From Cellulomonas gelida (GTDB lineage Bacteria > Actinomycetota > Actinomycetes > Actinomycetales > Cellulomonadaceae), in the NCBI RefSeq assembly GCF_006538725.1, contig NZ_BJLQ01000026.1, positions 1 to 50,853 on the forward strand: a stretch of 50,853 nt of DNA. The letters are read 5' to 3'. The translations under genes were made by a program, and so were the position numbers. The notes under the pieces are model-generated. The model did no database searches. It saw only the letters and a program-made list of their open reading frames with translations, and was not told the DNA's origin. This document shows, piece after piece, positions 42,537 to 50,853 of this stretch. Numbering within the stretch: the stretch's first letter is position 1; the number at the start of each line of letters is the position of its first letter.

Positions 42537-42838
42537 CGCAGCGCCTTGCGGAACGTGGCAGCCACGAGGTCGTCGACCTCGTCGCTGACCGCCGCCCCCG
42601 CACGCACGGCGTCCGCGGCGACGGCGAGCACTCCCGACAGCCCGTCGATCGCGCCTGCGGCGGCCCCCTGCACCAGCGACATCCGCACCCCCAGCGGCGC
42701 CAGGACGACGCCGTACGCGAGACGGTCCGCCGCCATCGCGCGGGCGCGGCCCGCGATCCCCGCCACGTCCTGGCCGTGCGCGTCGACGCGTCGCGCGTGG
42801 TCCCGCCATCGATCCGTGTCGACCTCGTACCCGTCCAT
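42533..42838 (-). CDS. EspC/WXG100-like small protein
   Basis: A 101-residue helical protein. ATG 42838 is chosen because AGGGGG lies 5 bases upstream; GTG 42841 is the alternative. The N-terminus (YEVDTDRWRDHARRVDAHGQ, DVAGIAGRARAM) and the C-terminus (VLAVAADAVRAGAAVSDEVD) resemble EspC-type ESX-secreted proteins (DUF2580), which pair with a larger substrate. It overlaps the next gene and is probably its partner. Confidence 0.66.
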   Translation of the reverse strand: MDGYEVDTDRWRDHARRVDAHGQDVAGIAGRARAMAADRLAYGVVLAPLGVRMSLVQGAAAGAIDGLSGVLAVAADAVRAGAAVSDEVDDLVAATFRKALR

Positions 42839-43010
42839 CACAACCCCCTGCTCGTCCGGAAGGTGTCGTGACGGTAGCCGGACGCGGCCGAGCCCCGCGC
42901 GGAGCCTGTGGACAACCAGGAGTCACGCACTCACGGCGCGCTCGACGCACCTCGGGCCACCGTCGGCGCCCCGACCACGCGTGCGCTCTCGACGGACGGC
43001 CGTGCGCGCG

Positions 43011-44438
43011 TCAGCGCACGACGACCCGCAGGATCCGGTCGTCGCCGGGACGCGGGTCGCCGCGCCCGTCGGTGTTGTTCGTCGCCACCAGGAGCGACCC
43101 GTCGGCGGCCACGGCGACCGCGCGCAGCCGGCCGTGCTCGCCGGTCAGGAGCGCCTGCGGCTCGCCCACCCCGTCGGCGTCGGTCGCGCCCGCGGGCCTC
43201 AGCGGCACGCGCCAGAGCCGCTCGCCGCGCAGTCCCGCGACGTAGACGGCCTCGTCGGTCACCGCGAGGCCGCTCGGCGAGGCGTCCGCGGTGGCCCACA
43301 CGGCCACCGGGTCGACGAACCCCTCGTCGGCCCCGCCCTCGCCCTCCACCTCGGGCCAGCCGTAGTTGCCGCCCGGGTGGATGACGTTGACCTCGTCGAA
43401 CGTGTTCTGCCCGAACTCCGAGGCGAACATCCGCCCGTCGCTCACCCACCCCAGGCCCTGCACGTTGCGATGCCCGAGGCTCCACACGGGCGAGTCGGGG
43501 TCGGGGTTGCCCGGGGCCGGCCGGCCGTCTGCCGTGACCCGCAGGATCTTCCCGCCGAGATCCGCTGGGTCCTGCGCTCGCGCGACGTCACCCGCGTCGC
43601 CCGTGCTCACGTAGAGGAATCCGTCCGGCCCGACGGCGAGACGACCGCCGTCGTGGTTGCGCGCCGCGGGGATGCCCGTGAGCACAGCCGTGAGCTCGCC
43701 GAGCCTGCGGTCGCGCAGCGTGCCGCGCAGCACGCGGTTGTCGCCGGCCGCCGTCGCGTACAGCGCCAGGTCGATCCCCTCGTCGGACTCCCCCAGCACC
43801 GCGACGCCCAGGAGCCCGCCCTCGCCCTGCGGCTGGACGACGTCCTCGAGCTGGTCCGCTCCCGGTCCCGCGACGTCCCGGACCGCACCGTCCGGCGTCA
43901 CGACGACGAGCCGCGCGGCGTCCCGCAGCGTCACGAGCACGCTTCCGTCGTCGAGCGGCGCCAGGCCCCACGGCACGTCGAGCCCGGTCGCCAGCGTGCT
44001 CACCGACGCCTCGACCGTGTCGGGCCCCGAGGGCGAGCCGGACGGCGCCGACGCCCCTGCCGACGGTCGGCCGCCGGACGCGCTCGTCGTCCCGGAGGTG
44101 CACCCCGCCACGACGCCCGCAACCATCACCACCCCGACGACACCGCGCCACCGCCCGCCCCCGAGACCAGCGCGGCCACGCCGCTCACCCCTCGCCCGAC
44201 CCAGCGACCGCTCCGGCCCCCCGCCGCCATGCCCGGAGCAGCTGCTGGCTCGTCGCTCAGGTCCCGAGCGACGCAGCGACCGCTCCGGCTCACGCCCGCC
44301 GAGTCCGGAGTCACCGCTGCGTCGCCGCCGAGCCGCCGCGCGAGCCGTCGATGGCTCAGGCGACGTGGAGGGCTCGGCTGCGCGAGCGCTGGGTCGGTGG
44401 TGTGCGGGCTGCGTCGGTGCCGGAGGGACGGGCCGCAT
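43011..44438 (-). CDS. PQQ-type glucose/sorbosone dehydrogenase lipoprotein
   Basis: The C-terminal about 340 residues form a six-bladed beta-propeller of the soluble aldose sugar dehydrogenase family: GLDVPWGLAPLDDGSVLVTL, EGGLLGVAV, NHDGGRLAVGPDGFLYVSTG, LGHRNVQGLGW, EFGQNTFDEVNVIHPGGNYG WP. A lipobox (VVAGC) lies at residue 113 of the ORF. The start is unclear: ATG 44438 has GAGG 6 bases upstream but adds 100 residues of Arg-rich sequence with weak codon bias that overlaps palindromic repeats, while GTG/ATG at 44132-44126 would leave too short a signal peptide. I report the long ORF with this warning. Family members oxidise sugars with PQQ; the substrate is unknown. Confidence 0.82.
   Translation of the reverse strand: MRPVPPAPTQPAHHRPSARAAEPSTSPEPSTARAAARRRRSGDSGLGGREPERSLRRSGPERRASSCSGHGGGGPERSLGRARGERRGRAGLGGGRWRGVVGVVMVAGVVAGCTSGTTSASGGRPSAGASAPSGSPSGPDTVEASVSTLATGLDVPWGLAPLDDGSVLVTLRDAARLVVVTPDGAVRDVAGPGADQLEDVVQPQGEGGLLGVAVLGESDEGIDLALYATAAGDNRVLRGTLRDRRLGELTAVLTGIPAARNHDGGRLAVGPDGFLYVSTGDAGDVARAQDPADLGGKILRVTADGRPAPGNPDPDSPVWSLGHRNVQGLGWVSDGRMFASEFGQNTFDEVNVIHPGGNYGWPEVEGEGGADEGFVDPVAVWATADASPSGLAVTDEAVYVAGLRGERLWRVPLRPAGATDADGVGEPQALLTGEHGRLRAVAVAADGSLLVATNNTDGRGDPRPGDDRILRVVVR
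44202..44325. repeat. Palindromic repeat cluster (REP-like)
   Basis: CAGCGACCGCTCCGGC occurs exactly twice (44202-44217, 44274-44289). The second copy belongs to an imperfect 21-nt hairpin (44268-44288 with 44305-44325); the first is followed by a similar CCGGAGC...GCTCGTCGC arm. CGCTGGGTCGG near 44386 is the complement of the CCGACCCAGCG at 44196. The cluster lies upstream of, or inside the doubtful N-terminus of, the dehydrogenase gene. Confidence 0.6.
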
Positions 44439-44446
44439 CTCGGACC

Positions 44447-45046
44447 TCAGTCGGTGACGTCGTCGAACGCCGAGACGCTGTCGACGAGCTCGACGCCCGC
44501 CGCGCGCAGGTCGTCGCGCGCCGCTGCGCCCAGCTCGGGCGTCACCGGCACGGTCAGGTCGGTCAGGACGCGGGTGTGCAGGCCCTCGGCGTGCGCGTCG
44601 AGCGCGGTCGCGCGCACGCAGTGGGACTCGGCGATCCCGACGACGTCCACGTCCGTCACCCGCTCGTCGCGCAGGACCGCCGCGAGCGCTCGGCCCTGCC
44701 CGTCCACGCCCTCGAACCCCGAGTAGGCCGCCGCGTACTGACCCTTGCGCACGCTCGCGTCCGGACCGAGCTCGGACAAGGCCGGGTGCAGCTCGGCCTC
44801 GGCGGTGCCCGCCACGCCGTGCGGCGGCCAGGTGTCGACGAAGTCGGGGTGCTCGGAGAAGTGCGCGCCCGGGTCGATGTGCCAGTCCTGCGTGGTGACG
44901 ACGACGTCGTACCGGTCGCGCCGCGCGGCGGCGTAGCGCGCGATCGCCTCGGCCACGGCGTTGCCGCCCGCGACCGGCAGCGCACCGCCCTCGCAGAACG
45001 TCGGCTGCACATCCACGACGAGCAACGCCCGACGCTCCTGGTCCAT
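44447..45046 (-). CDS. pncA: Nicotinamidase (isochorismatase-like hydrolase)
   Basis: A 199-residue hydrolase. ATG 45046 has AGGAGGG 5 bases upstream; the ORF continues upstream without homology. Catalytic set: LLVVDVQPTFCEGG (Asp), VRKGQYAAAYSGFEG (Lys) and VGIAESHCVRATALDAHAEG (Cys); metal ligands in TQDWHIDPGAHFSEHP. It deamidates nicotinamide to nicotinate in NAD recycling. The stop is 8 bp from the ATG of the dehydrogenase ORF. Confidence 0.93.
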   Translation of the reverse strand: MDQERRALLVVDVQPTFCEGGALPVAGGNAVAEAIARYAAARRDRYDVVVTTQDWHIDPGAHFSEHPDFVDTWPPHGVAGTAEAELHPALSELGPDASVRKGQYAAAYSGFEGVDGQGRALAAVLRDERVTDVDVVGIAESHCVRATALDAHAEGLHTRVLTDLTVPVTPELGAAARDDLRAAGVELVDSVSAFDDVTD

Positions 45047-45157
45047 CACGCCCTCCTGGCTCGACGCCCTCACTCCGTCGTCCCAGCCTCGCACGCCCTC
45101 ACCTGCGACACCACGGCTCAGCCTCGGCGACGCGCTCCTGGCGTCCGCAGGTTCGAC

Positions 45158-45193
45158 GCAGCGATGAATGCAGCGATGAATGCAGCGGCGATG
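45158..45193. repeat. 12-bp tandem repeat upstream of the nicotinamidase gene
   Basis: GCAGCGATGAAT is present twice without spacer (45158-45169, 45170-45181), followed by the degenerate third unit GCAGCGGCGATG. It lies about 110-150 bp before the start of pncA on the minus strand. Confidence 0.6.
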
Positions 45194-45242
45194 CGTCAGC
45201 CGCGCACGTCTGCTGCCGTCATCCCTGCCTCCACCGGGGAGG

Positions 45243-46109
45243 TCAGGGGGCAGGGCGCGAGTGAGCGGCGGGGAGGGAGGCGTCGTAGAGGGTGCGGGTG
45301 GGCAGGCCGGCGGCGGTGGCCACCGCGCGCGCGGCGTCCTTGAGGCGCTCACCCGCGTCGACGCGGGCGCGGACCTGCGCGACCAGCGAGGTCAGGTCAC
45401 CGCCACCCGCGGGCCGGGTCGCGCCGCCGACGACCACCACGATCTCTCCCCGCACCTCGCCCGCCGCCCAGGCCACGAGCTCGCCGAGCGAGCCCCGGCG
45501 GATCTCCTCGTACGTCTTGGTCAGCTCGCGGCACACCGCAGCGGGCCGGTCCTCGCCGAACGCCTCCGCCATCGCCGCCAGCAGCGCCCCGACACGGTGC
45601 GGCGCCTCGAAGAAGACCATCGTGCGGCGCTCGTCGGCCAGCGCCGCGAGCGTCCGCGCGCGCTCCCCCGGCTTGCGCGGCGCGAAGCCCTCGAAGCAGA
45701 ACCGGTCGGTCGGCAGCCCCGACAGCGCCAGGGCTGTGAGCACGGCGCTCGGCCCGGGCGCGGCCGTGACGGGAAGCCCGGCCTGCACCGCGGCGGTCAC
45801 GACACGGAACCCCGGGTCGGAGACCGCGGGCATCCCCGCGTCCGTCACCACCACGACCGTCCCGCCACCCGCGACGACGTCCAGGAGGTCTCCCGCGCGC
45901 TCCGCCTCGTTGTGCTCGTGGTACGAGACCACGCGACCGCGCACCTCGATCCCGAGGCGCCCGACGAGCGCCCGCAGGCGACGCGTGTCCTCGGCGGCGA
46001 CGACGTCGGCGGTCGCCAGCAGCTCGCGCAGGCGCACCGACGCGTCGTCGACGTTGCCGATGGGGGTCGCCGCGAGCACCAGCCGGCCGGTCGAGGCGTC
46101 CACGTCCAT
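45243..46109 (-). CDS. rsmI: 16S rRNA (cytidine(1402)-2'-O)-methyltransferase
   Basis: A 288-residue RsmI, a SAM-dependent tetrapyrrole-methylase-fold enzyme. Motifs: [83 protein letters not shown] and [11 protein letters not shown] 46109 is preceded by a G-rich stretch. It is divergent from the protein mannosyltransferase gene, the arrangement seen as Rv1003/Rv1002c in M. tuberculosis. Confidence 0.95.
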   Translation of the reverse strand: MDVDASTGRLVLAATPIGNVDDASVRLRELLATADVVAAEDTRRLRALVGRLGIEVRGRVVSYHEHNEAERAGDLLDVVAGGGTVVVVTDAGMPAVSDPGFRVVTAAVQAGLPVTAAPGPSAVLTALALSGLPTDRFCFEGFAPRKPGERARTLAALADERRTMVFFEAPHRVGALLAAMAEAFGEDRPAAVCRELTKTYEEIRRGSLGELVAWAAGEVRGEIVVVVGGATRPAGGGDLTSLVAQVRARVDAGERLKDAARAVATAAGLPTRTLYDASLPAAHSRPAP

Positions 46110-46274
46110 GCCCCCACCCTGCCATCGCCGCGCCCGGACGACGGCCGCGCGCCGCCGCACCCGCACCCGGCCCGCGCGCAGCCGCGCACGCGCGAGCGAC
46201 CGGGGGTGCGACGAGTGCGACGATCCGGAGACGGACGAGTCCCCACGAACTGGTCGCGCCCGTACCATGTCCGC

Positions 46275-48119
46275 GTGCCGCACACGCATGACGACGCCGT
46301 CGACCCCGCCCTGGGCGGTCCCGAAGGGCCGCCCGCGCGCGCGACCGGCGCTGCGCGGACGGTCGACGAGGGGCGGGCCACGCCCCCGCCGGGCAGCGAC
46401 CAGTCGCCGTACGCCATGTCCGACGACGACGTGCGGCGCGCCGACGAGCGCGCCGCAACCGCTGCGGCAGCGGGCTGGCCCTCCACGACGGCCGTCCTGC
46501 CGTACCCCGCCGAGCCCGTCGCACCCCCGTCGCCCCCGGACAAGGACGAGCTGCTCGAGCGCCTGCTCGGTCGCGCGTCGCTCGCCCTCGACGCGACGCG
46601 CCGCAACCGGCTGATCGGCTGGGCGTGGACGCTCGCGATCACCGTCTTCGCGGGGATCCTGCGGTTCTGGAACCTGGGGTCGCCGCACTCGCTCGTCTTC
46701 GACGAGACGTACTACGTCAAGGACGGCTGGGCGCTCGTCACGCGCGGCTACGAGGCGGACTGGGGCGAGGACCCCAACCCGGGCTTCGAGTCGGGTGACG
46801 ACTCGATGCTCGGCACCCGCCCCGAGTACTTCGTCCACCCGCAGGTCGGCAAGTGGCTGATCGGGCTGGGCATGAAGGTCGGCGGCGGCATGGAGTCGTC
46901 GTTCTCGTGGCGGCTCGCGGTCGCGCTGTTCGGCACGCTGAGCGTGCTGCTCATGGTGCGGATCGCGCGACGGCTGTTCGCGTCGAACGCGTGGGGCGCG
47001 GTCGCGGGCGGGCTGCTCGCGGTGGACGGCCTCGCGATCGTCATGTCGCGCACGTCGCTCCTGGACCCGTTCCTCATGTTCTTCGCGCTCGCGGCGTTCG
47101 GCGCGCTCCTGCTCGACCGTGAGCAGGCACGACGACGCCTCGCGGAACGCACCGCGAACGTGCTCGCCGCGGGCGGTGACCTCGGCTGGGGCCCGTCGCT
47201 CGGCATGCGATGGTGGCGCGTGGCCGCCGCGGTGCTGCTCGGGCTCGCGATCGGCACCAAGTGGTCCGGCCTCTACTTCCTGGCGGTGTTCGGGCTGCTC
47301 ACGGTGATGTGGGACGCCACCGCACGCCGGACGGTCGGTGTCCGGAGGTGGGCGGTCGGGGCGCTCGTCAAGGACGCCCTGGTTGCCGGCGTGGTCATGG
47401 TGGGCACGGCGTTCGTCGTCTACGTCGCCACGTGGTGGTCGTGGTTCACGCACCCGCAGTCGTGGGGCCGCAACTGGGCGGCCGAGCACCCGGGCGAGGG
47501 TCTGACGTGGCTGCCGGGGCCGCTGCGCTCGCTGGCCGACTTCCACGTCCAGATGTGGAACTTCCACAAGGGCCTCGACACGCCCCACACGTACGAGGCG
47601 CACCCGCTGGGCTGGATCGTGCAGTGGCGGCCCACGTCGTTCTACTGGGGCGACGTGGCGAACCTGACCGGCGCCGAGGCGCAGGACGCGTGCGGCACGG
47701 ACCACTGCGCGCAGGCGATCCTCGCGGTCGGCAACCCGATCCTGTGGTGGGCGGGGGCGGCCGCGATCCTCGTCGCGATCTTCTGGCTGATCCGGTACCG
47801 CGACTGGGTCGCCGGCGCGGTGCTGTCCGGGCTGCTCGCGGGCTGGGTGCCCTGGTTCTTCTTCGCAAGCCGCACGATCTTCGACTTCTACGCGATCGCG
47901 TTCACGCCCTGGGTGGTGCTCACGCTCGTGTACGTCCTGACGCTCATCGTCGGTCCGCCCACGCTGCCCGACCGCGCCCGGCGCGGCGCGATCATCGGTG
48001 TCGGGGTGTTCCTGGGGATCGTCGTCGCGGTGGGCGTCTACTTCTACCCGATCTGGGCGGGCTGGGTGGTCCCGTACGACTTCTGGCACCAGCACATCTG
48101 GATGCGCCAGTGGGTCTAG
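46275..48119 (+). CDS. pmt: Dolichyl-phosphate-mannose-protein mannosyltransferase (Pmt, GT39)
   Basis: A 614-residue polytopic enzyme with about 10-11 membrane helices. GTG 46275 is taken as start; ATG 46416 would remove 47 residues of the unstructured N-terminal tail (about 115 residues). Hallmarks: [20 protein letters not shown] with the catalytic Asp143-Glu144, [25 protein letters not shown] and the C-terminal [17 protein letters not shown] and FYPIWAGW. It transfers mannose from polyprenyl-phosphate-mannose to Ser/Thr of proteins exported by Sec. Likely clients here are secreted proteins with Pro/Ser/Thr-rich linkers, such as the beta-helix protein at 7763-9070; that link is inferred. 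Confidence 0.94.
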   Translation: MPHTHDDAVDPALGGPEGPPARATGAARTVDEGRATPPPGSDQSPYAMSDDDVRRADERAATAAAAGWPSTTAVLPYPAEPVAPPSPPDKDELLERLLGRASLALDATRRNRLIGWAWTLAITVFAGILRFWNLGSPHSLVFDETYYVKDGWALVTRGYEADWGEDPNPGFESGDDSMLGTRPEYFVHPQVGKWLIGLGMKVGGGMESSFSWRLAVALFGTLSVLLMVRIARRLFASNAWGAVAGGLLAVDGLAIVMSRTSLLDPFLMFFALAAFGALLLDREQARRRLAERTANVLAAGGDLGWGPSLGMRWWRVAAAVLLGLAIGTKWSGLYFLAVFGLLTVMWDATARRTVGVRRWAVGALVKDALVAGVVMVGTAFVVYVATWWSWFTHPQSWGRNWAAEHPGEGLTWLPGPLRSLADFHVQMWNFHKGLDTPHTYEAHPLGWIVQWRPTSFYWGDVANLTGAEAQDACGTDHCAQAILAVGNPILWWAGAAAILVAIFWLIRYRDWVAGAVLSGLLAGWVPWFFFASRTIFDFYAIAFTPWVVLTLVYVLTLIVGPPTLPDRARRGAIIGVGVFLGIVVAVGVYFYPIWAGWVVPYDFWHQHIWMRQWV

Positions 48120-48146
48120 CCGGCTCCACGCGTGGCGCGGCCGAAC

Positions 48147-49637
48147 CTACCGGCGGGTAGCGGAGCGCCAGTCGACCTGGGGGCTGGCGTACCAGCGCAG
48201 GCCGATGCGGTTCCACAGGTCGCTGTGGTGGGCGACGCGCGTGCGGAAGTCCTCCCAGTCGCGGCGCTCGGGAGCGGTCCACGCGACCTCGGCGACGGCC
48301 GCGAGGCGCGGCAGCAGCATGGTCGTGAGCCCGTCCAGGTCGCGGATGGTCTCGGTCCACACGGCGGCCTCGACGCCGATCACGGCGTCCGCGGGCACGC
48401 CGTCGATCAGCGTCGTGGGCTCCCACTCGTAGGCGTCACGCAGCTCGATGTGCCCGGCCCACTCGAGGCCCAGCTCGGTGTGCTCGTCGTACTTCATGTC
48501 GAGGTACGCCTTGGACCCGGGCGACATGAGGAGCTTCGCGCCGGCGTGGGCGGCCGCGACGAACGGGGCGGCCTCGACGCGCGTGTCCCAGTACTGCACG
48601 ACCGTCCCGGGCTCGAGCGGGGTCGTCGCGATCTCCTGCCAGCCGACGACCTTCTTGCCGGCCGCGCGCACGGCAGCGGCAGCCTGCGCGACGAGGCGCG
48701 CATACTCGTCGTGGTCCATGGTCAGGACCTCGTCGCCGCCGATGTGCACGTACTCGCCCGGCGTCATGGTCGCGACGTCGTCGAACACCGCGCGCAGGAA
48801 CTCGGAGGTCGCCGGCAGGTCCGCGTACAGCCGCGAGAAGCCGACCTCGATGCCCGTGTACGCGTCCGTGGGGACGCCGTCGGGCGTGAGCTCGCCGTAC
48901 GCATGGGTCGCGGCGTTGACGTGACCGGGGACGTCGATCTCGGGGACGACCGTGATGCCGCGCACGGCGGCGTACTGCACGAGGTCGCCGAAGTCGGTGG
49001 GCGTGTAGTAACCGCCCGGGTCGCCGCCGACCGACGTGCCGGACGACTTGCGCGCCAGGTGCGGGCGGGACGGGACGTGCAGGCGCCAGCCCTGGTCGTC
49101 GGTGAGGTGCAGGTGCAGCACGTTGAGCTTGTAGTGCGCCATGAGCCCGATGACGACCTTGAGCGAGTCGACGGGCAGGAAGTGCCGGGCGACGTCGACG
49201 GACAGGCCGCGCCAGCCGAACCGCGGCGCGTCGTCGATGCGGACGCAGGGCGCGCGCCACGAGCCGTCGCCGTTGTGCTCGAGGACCTGCCGCAGCGTGA
49301 CCACGGCGTGCGTGAGCCCCTCGGACGTGCGCGCGACGGCCTCGACGCGCTGGGGCGTCACGACGAGCCGGTACGCCTCGTCGCCCTCGAGGAGCCCCGG
49401 GTCGTCGGCGACGATCCGCAACCGGATCACGTCGCGCGCGCCGCGCGCCTCGTCGCTGTAGCGGACCTCGATCGCCTGTCCGGTCACGCGGCCCAGGAGG
49501 TCCGCAGCGAGCACGCCGTGGGCGATCAGGTCCGGACGCGGGTCGACGACGACGGTCGTGGACTCACCGACGACGAAGGCTGCCCCGTCCTGGGTCTCAC
49601 AACGTGCGGGACGGGGGACGATCCCGAGCTGGGTCAC
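48147..49637 (-). CDS. Family 20 beta-N-acetylhexosaminidase
   Basis: A 496-residue GH20 enzyme. GTG 49637 has AGGGAG 4 bases upstream. The N-terminal GH20b-like domain is followed by the TIM barrel: FGWRGLSVDVARHFLPVDSL, YKLNVLHLHLTDDQGWRLHV, ITVVPEIDVPGHVNAATHAY, and the catalytic pair Asp302-Glu303 in HIGGDEV. The C-terminal barrel parts (VVQYWDTRVE, GVEAAVWTETIRDLDGL) are present. No signal peptide was found, suggesting action on imported GlcNAc-containing oligosaccharides, for example from peptidoglycan or chitin. It faces the mannosyltransferase gene tail to tail. Confidence 0.94.
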   Translation of the reverse strand: MTQLGIVPRPARCETQDGAAFVVGESTTVVVDPRPDLIAHGVLAADLLGRVTGQAIEVRYSDEARGARDVIRLRIVADDPGLLEGDEAYRLVVTPQRVEAVARTSEGLTHAVVTLRQVLEHNGDGSWRAPCVRIDDAPRFGWRGLSVDVARHFLPVDSLKVVIGLMAHYKLNVLHLHLTDDQGWRLHVPSRPHLARKSSGTSVGGDPGGYYTPTDFGDLVQYAAVRGITVVPEIDVPGHVNAATHAYGELTPDGVPTDAYTGIEVGFSRLYADLPATSEFLRAVFDDVATMTPGEYVHIGGDEVLTMDHDEYARLVAQAAAAVRAAGKKVVGWQEIATTPLEPGTVVQYWDTRVEAAPFVAAAHAGAKLLMSPGSKAYLDMKYDEHTELGLEWAGHIELRDAYEWEPTTLIDGVPADAVIGVEAAVWTETIRDLDGLTTMLLPRLAAVAEVAWTAPERRDWEDFRTRVAHHSDLWNRIGLRWYASPQVDWRSATRR

Positions 49638-49740
49638 GGTGCTCCCTGAGTGCGATCGCGTGGCGCAGCCGCGCGGACGGTGGTGCGCCGACCCGCACGG
49701 GCAGCGGCTGACCGAGCCGGGCGAGTCGTCAGGCGGCACG

Positions 49741-50748
49741 CTACCCGACCGCGCCGAGCCGCCGGGCGACCACGGCGCACGTCGCGAGCTGGATCTGGTG
49801 GAACACGATCACCGGCAGCGCGACGCTGGCCGCCACGACGGGCGAGAACAGCACCGCGGCCATGGGCAGGCCGGTCGCGAGGCTCTTCTTCGACCCGCAC
49901 ATGAGCAGCGCGATGCGGTCCCCGCGGTCCAGGCCGATCCGCGCGCCGCTCCACCACGTGAGCGCGAGCATCGCCGCGAGCAGCACGGAGCACACGACGA
50001 CGAGCGCGGCGAGCGCCGCGAGGGTCACGTGGTCCCACGCGCCGGTGGCCTGCGCCTCGCTCACCGACGTGTACGCGACGAGCAGGATGACGAGCCGGTC
50101 GCACACGCGCGTGAGCAGCGGTCGCGCGCGCAGCCACGGCCCGAGCCACCGCTCGACGAGCTGGCCCGCGACGAACGGCAGCAGGATCTGCAGCACGACC
50201 CCGCGCACCGAGCCGGCGTCGAGACCGCCCGTCGTCGCGCCCAGGAGCAGCGTGACGAGCAGCGGCGTGAGCAGGACGCCGACGACGTTGGAGATCGTGG
50301 CGCCCGTGATGGCGCCCGCGACGTTGCCGCGCGCGAGCGACGTGAACACGATCGACGCCTGCACGGTCGACGGCAGCAGCGACAGGTACAGCAGCCCGGT
50401 CTGCAGCTCGGGCGCGAGGAACGCGTCGGGCACGAGCTGCGCCGCGAGGCCGAGCACGGGGAACACGACGTACGTCGCGGCGAGCATCGAGCCCTGCAGG
50501 CGCCAGTTGCGCAGGCCGCGCAGCACCTCGTGCGTGGGCATGCGCGCGCCGTACAGGAAGAACAGCACGACGATCGCGCCGGTCCGCACGACCTCGAGCA
50601 CCTCGGCGAACCCGCCGCGCGCGGGCCACAGGAGCCCGACGACGAGCACCGCGACGATCATCACGACGAGCGGGTCGACCCAGGCCCGCACGCGGCTCAG
50701 CACGGCCGACGATCGGGGCACGGCGGGGCCGGGGTCGTCGTCGGGCAC
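49741..50748 (-). CDS. Bile acid:sodium symporter-type permease
   Basis: A membrane protein with about nine or ten helices, of the SBF-like/BASS superfamily (PF13593-like branch): VLFFLYGARMPTHEVLRGLR, WRLQGSMLAATYVVFPVLGL, LLYLSLLPSTVQASIVFTSL, ARGNVAGAITGATISNVVG and LMCGSKKSLATGLPMA. I take GTG 50748 because AGGA lies 7 bases upstream (335 residues); GTG 50787 would give 348. The substrate of this branch is not firmly known. Upstream, 50788-50853 holds nothing recognisable. Confidence 0.87.
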   Translation of the reverse strand: MPDDDPGPAVPRSSAVLSRVRAWVDPLVVMIVAVLVVGLLWPARGGFAEVLEVVRTGAIVVLFFLYGARMPTHEVLRGLRNWRLQGSMLAATYVVFPVLGLAAQLVPDAFLAPELQTGLLYLSLLPSTVQASIVFTSLARGNVAGAITGATISNVVGVLLTPLLVTLLLGATTGGLDAGSVRGVVLQILLPFVAGQLVERWLGPWLRARPLLTRVCDRLVILLVAYTSVSEAQATGAWDHVTLAALAALVVVCSVLLAAMLALTWWSGARIGLDRGDRIALLMCGSKKSLATGLPMAAVLFSPVVAASVALPVIVFHQIQLATCAVVARRLGAVG

Positions 50749-50853
50749 GACGTCATCCTGCCGCACGTGCCGCGGCGCCCCCTGCACGCCGCGGCACGCA
50801 CTGTGCGCGCGTCCTCACGCGCCGCGCGACGGCGGCCGACCGCCCTCCCGGTC

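Noticed and set aside
46110..48095. Upstream extension of the rsmI frame across the mannosyltransferase gene
   Set aside because: The extension is antisense to Pmt and lacks domains; rsmI starts at ATG 46109.

Overview
The window (about 50.9 kb, very high GC, strong GC bias at third codon positions, many GTG starts and ATGA/GTGA overlaps) is a chromosomal segment of a high-GC Gram-positive actinobacterium. A Cellulomonas-like member of the Micrococcales is my best guess; that is inferred from gene content, not proven. No rRNA, insertion sequence, phage gene or CRISPR array was seen.

Region 1 (1-17.9 kb) is the distal part of a surface or exopolysaccharide locus. It starts with a polysaccharide pyruvyl transferase cut by the window edge, followed by an FrhB-like iron-sulfur protein and a Wzx-type flippase in one overlapping + operon. 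Five glycosyltransferases follow (GT2, GT4, GT2, GT2, GT4), with a CDP-alcohol phosphotransferase, two secreted parallel beta-helix proteins that are paralogs of each other, a DUF4012 membrane protein and the polyprenyl glycosyl-1-phosphate transferase that starts the repeat unit. No Wzy polymerase or Wzz/tyrosine kinase is visible; they may lie upstream. Non-coding DNA here carries Crp/GlxR-like palindromes and a 17-bp element found almost unchanged upstream of two genes.

Region 2 (17.9-37.4 kb) is housekeeping, largely in the order known from other Actinobacteria (in M. tuberculosis pth-rplY-prsA-glmU-Rv1019 and metS, tatD, rpfB, ksgA, ispE). Read on the minus strand it holds metG, tatD, two tandem DUF348/G5 wall hydrolases (one lytic-transglycosylase-like, one RpfB), rsmA, ispE, an ArsR/SRPBCC pair, an ABC-F ATPase, glmU, prs, rplY and pth. 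Inserted are a secreted repeat protein, a membrane protein, a MarR regulator, the tRNA-Gln and the Rv1019-type TetR gene.

Region 3 (37.5-45.2 kb) separates metG from rsmI, which lie close together in related genomes, and looks like a lineage-specific insert. It encodes a 54-residue membrane mini-protein with an LALTG motif, a processive GT2 synthase, a large ATPase-LuxR regulator with an altered P-loop, a pair of WXG100/EspC-like type VII substrates, a PQQ-type sugar dehydrogenase lipoprotein and a nicotinamidase. This is the best candidate for an undescribed system.

Region 4 (45.2-50.8 kb) has rsmI divergent from the protein O-mannosyltransferase gene, then a GH20 beta-N-acetylhexosaminidase and a bile acid:sodium symporter-type permease. 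A common theme is the cell envelope: surface glycan synthesis, precursor supply (glmU, prs), wall remodelling (rpfB, transglycosylase) and protein glycosylation.
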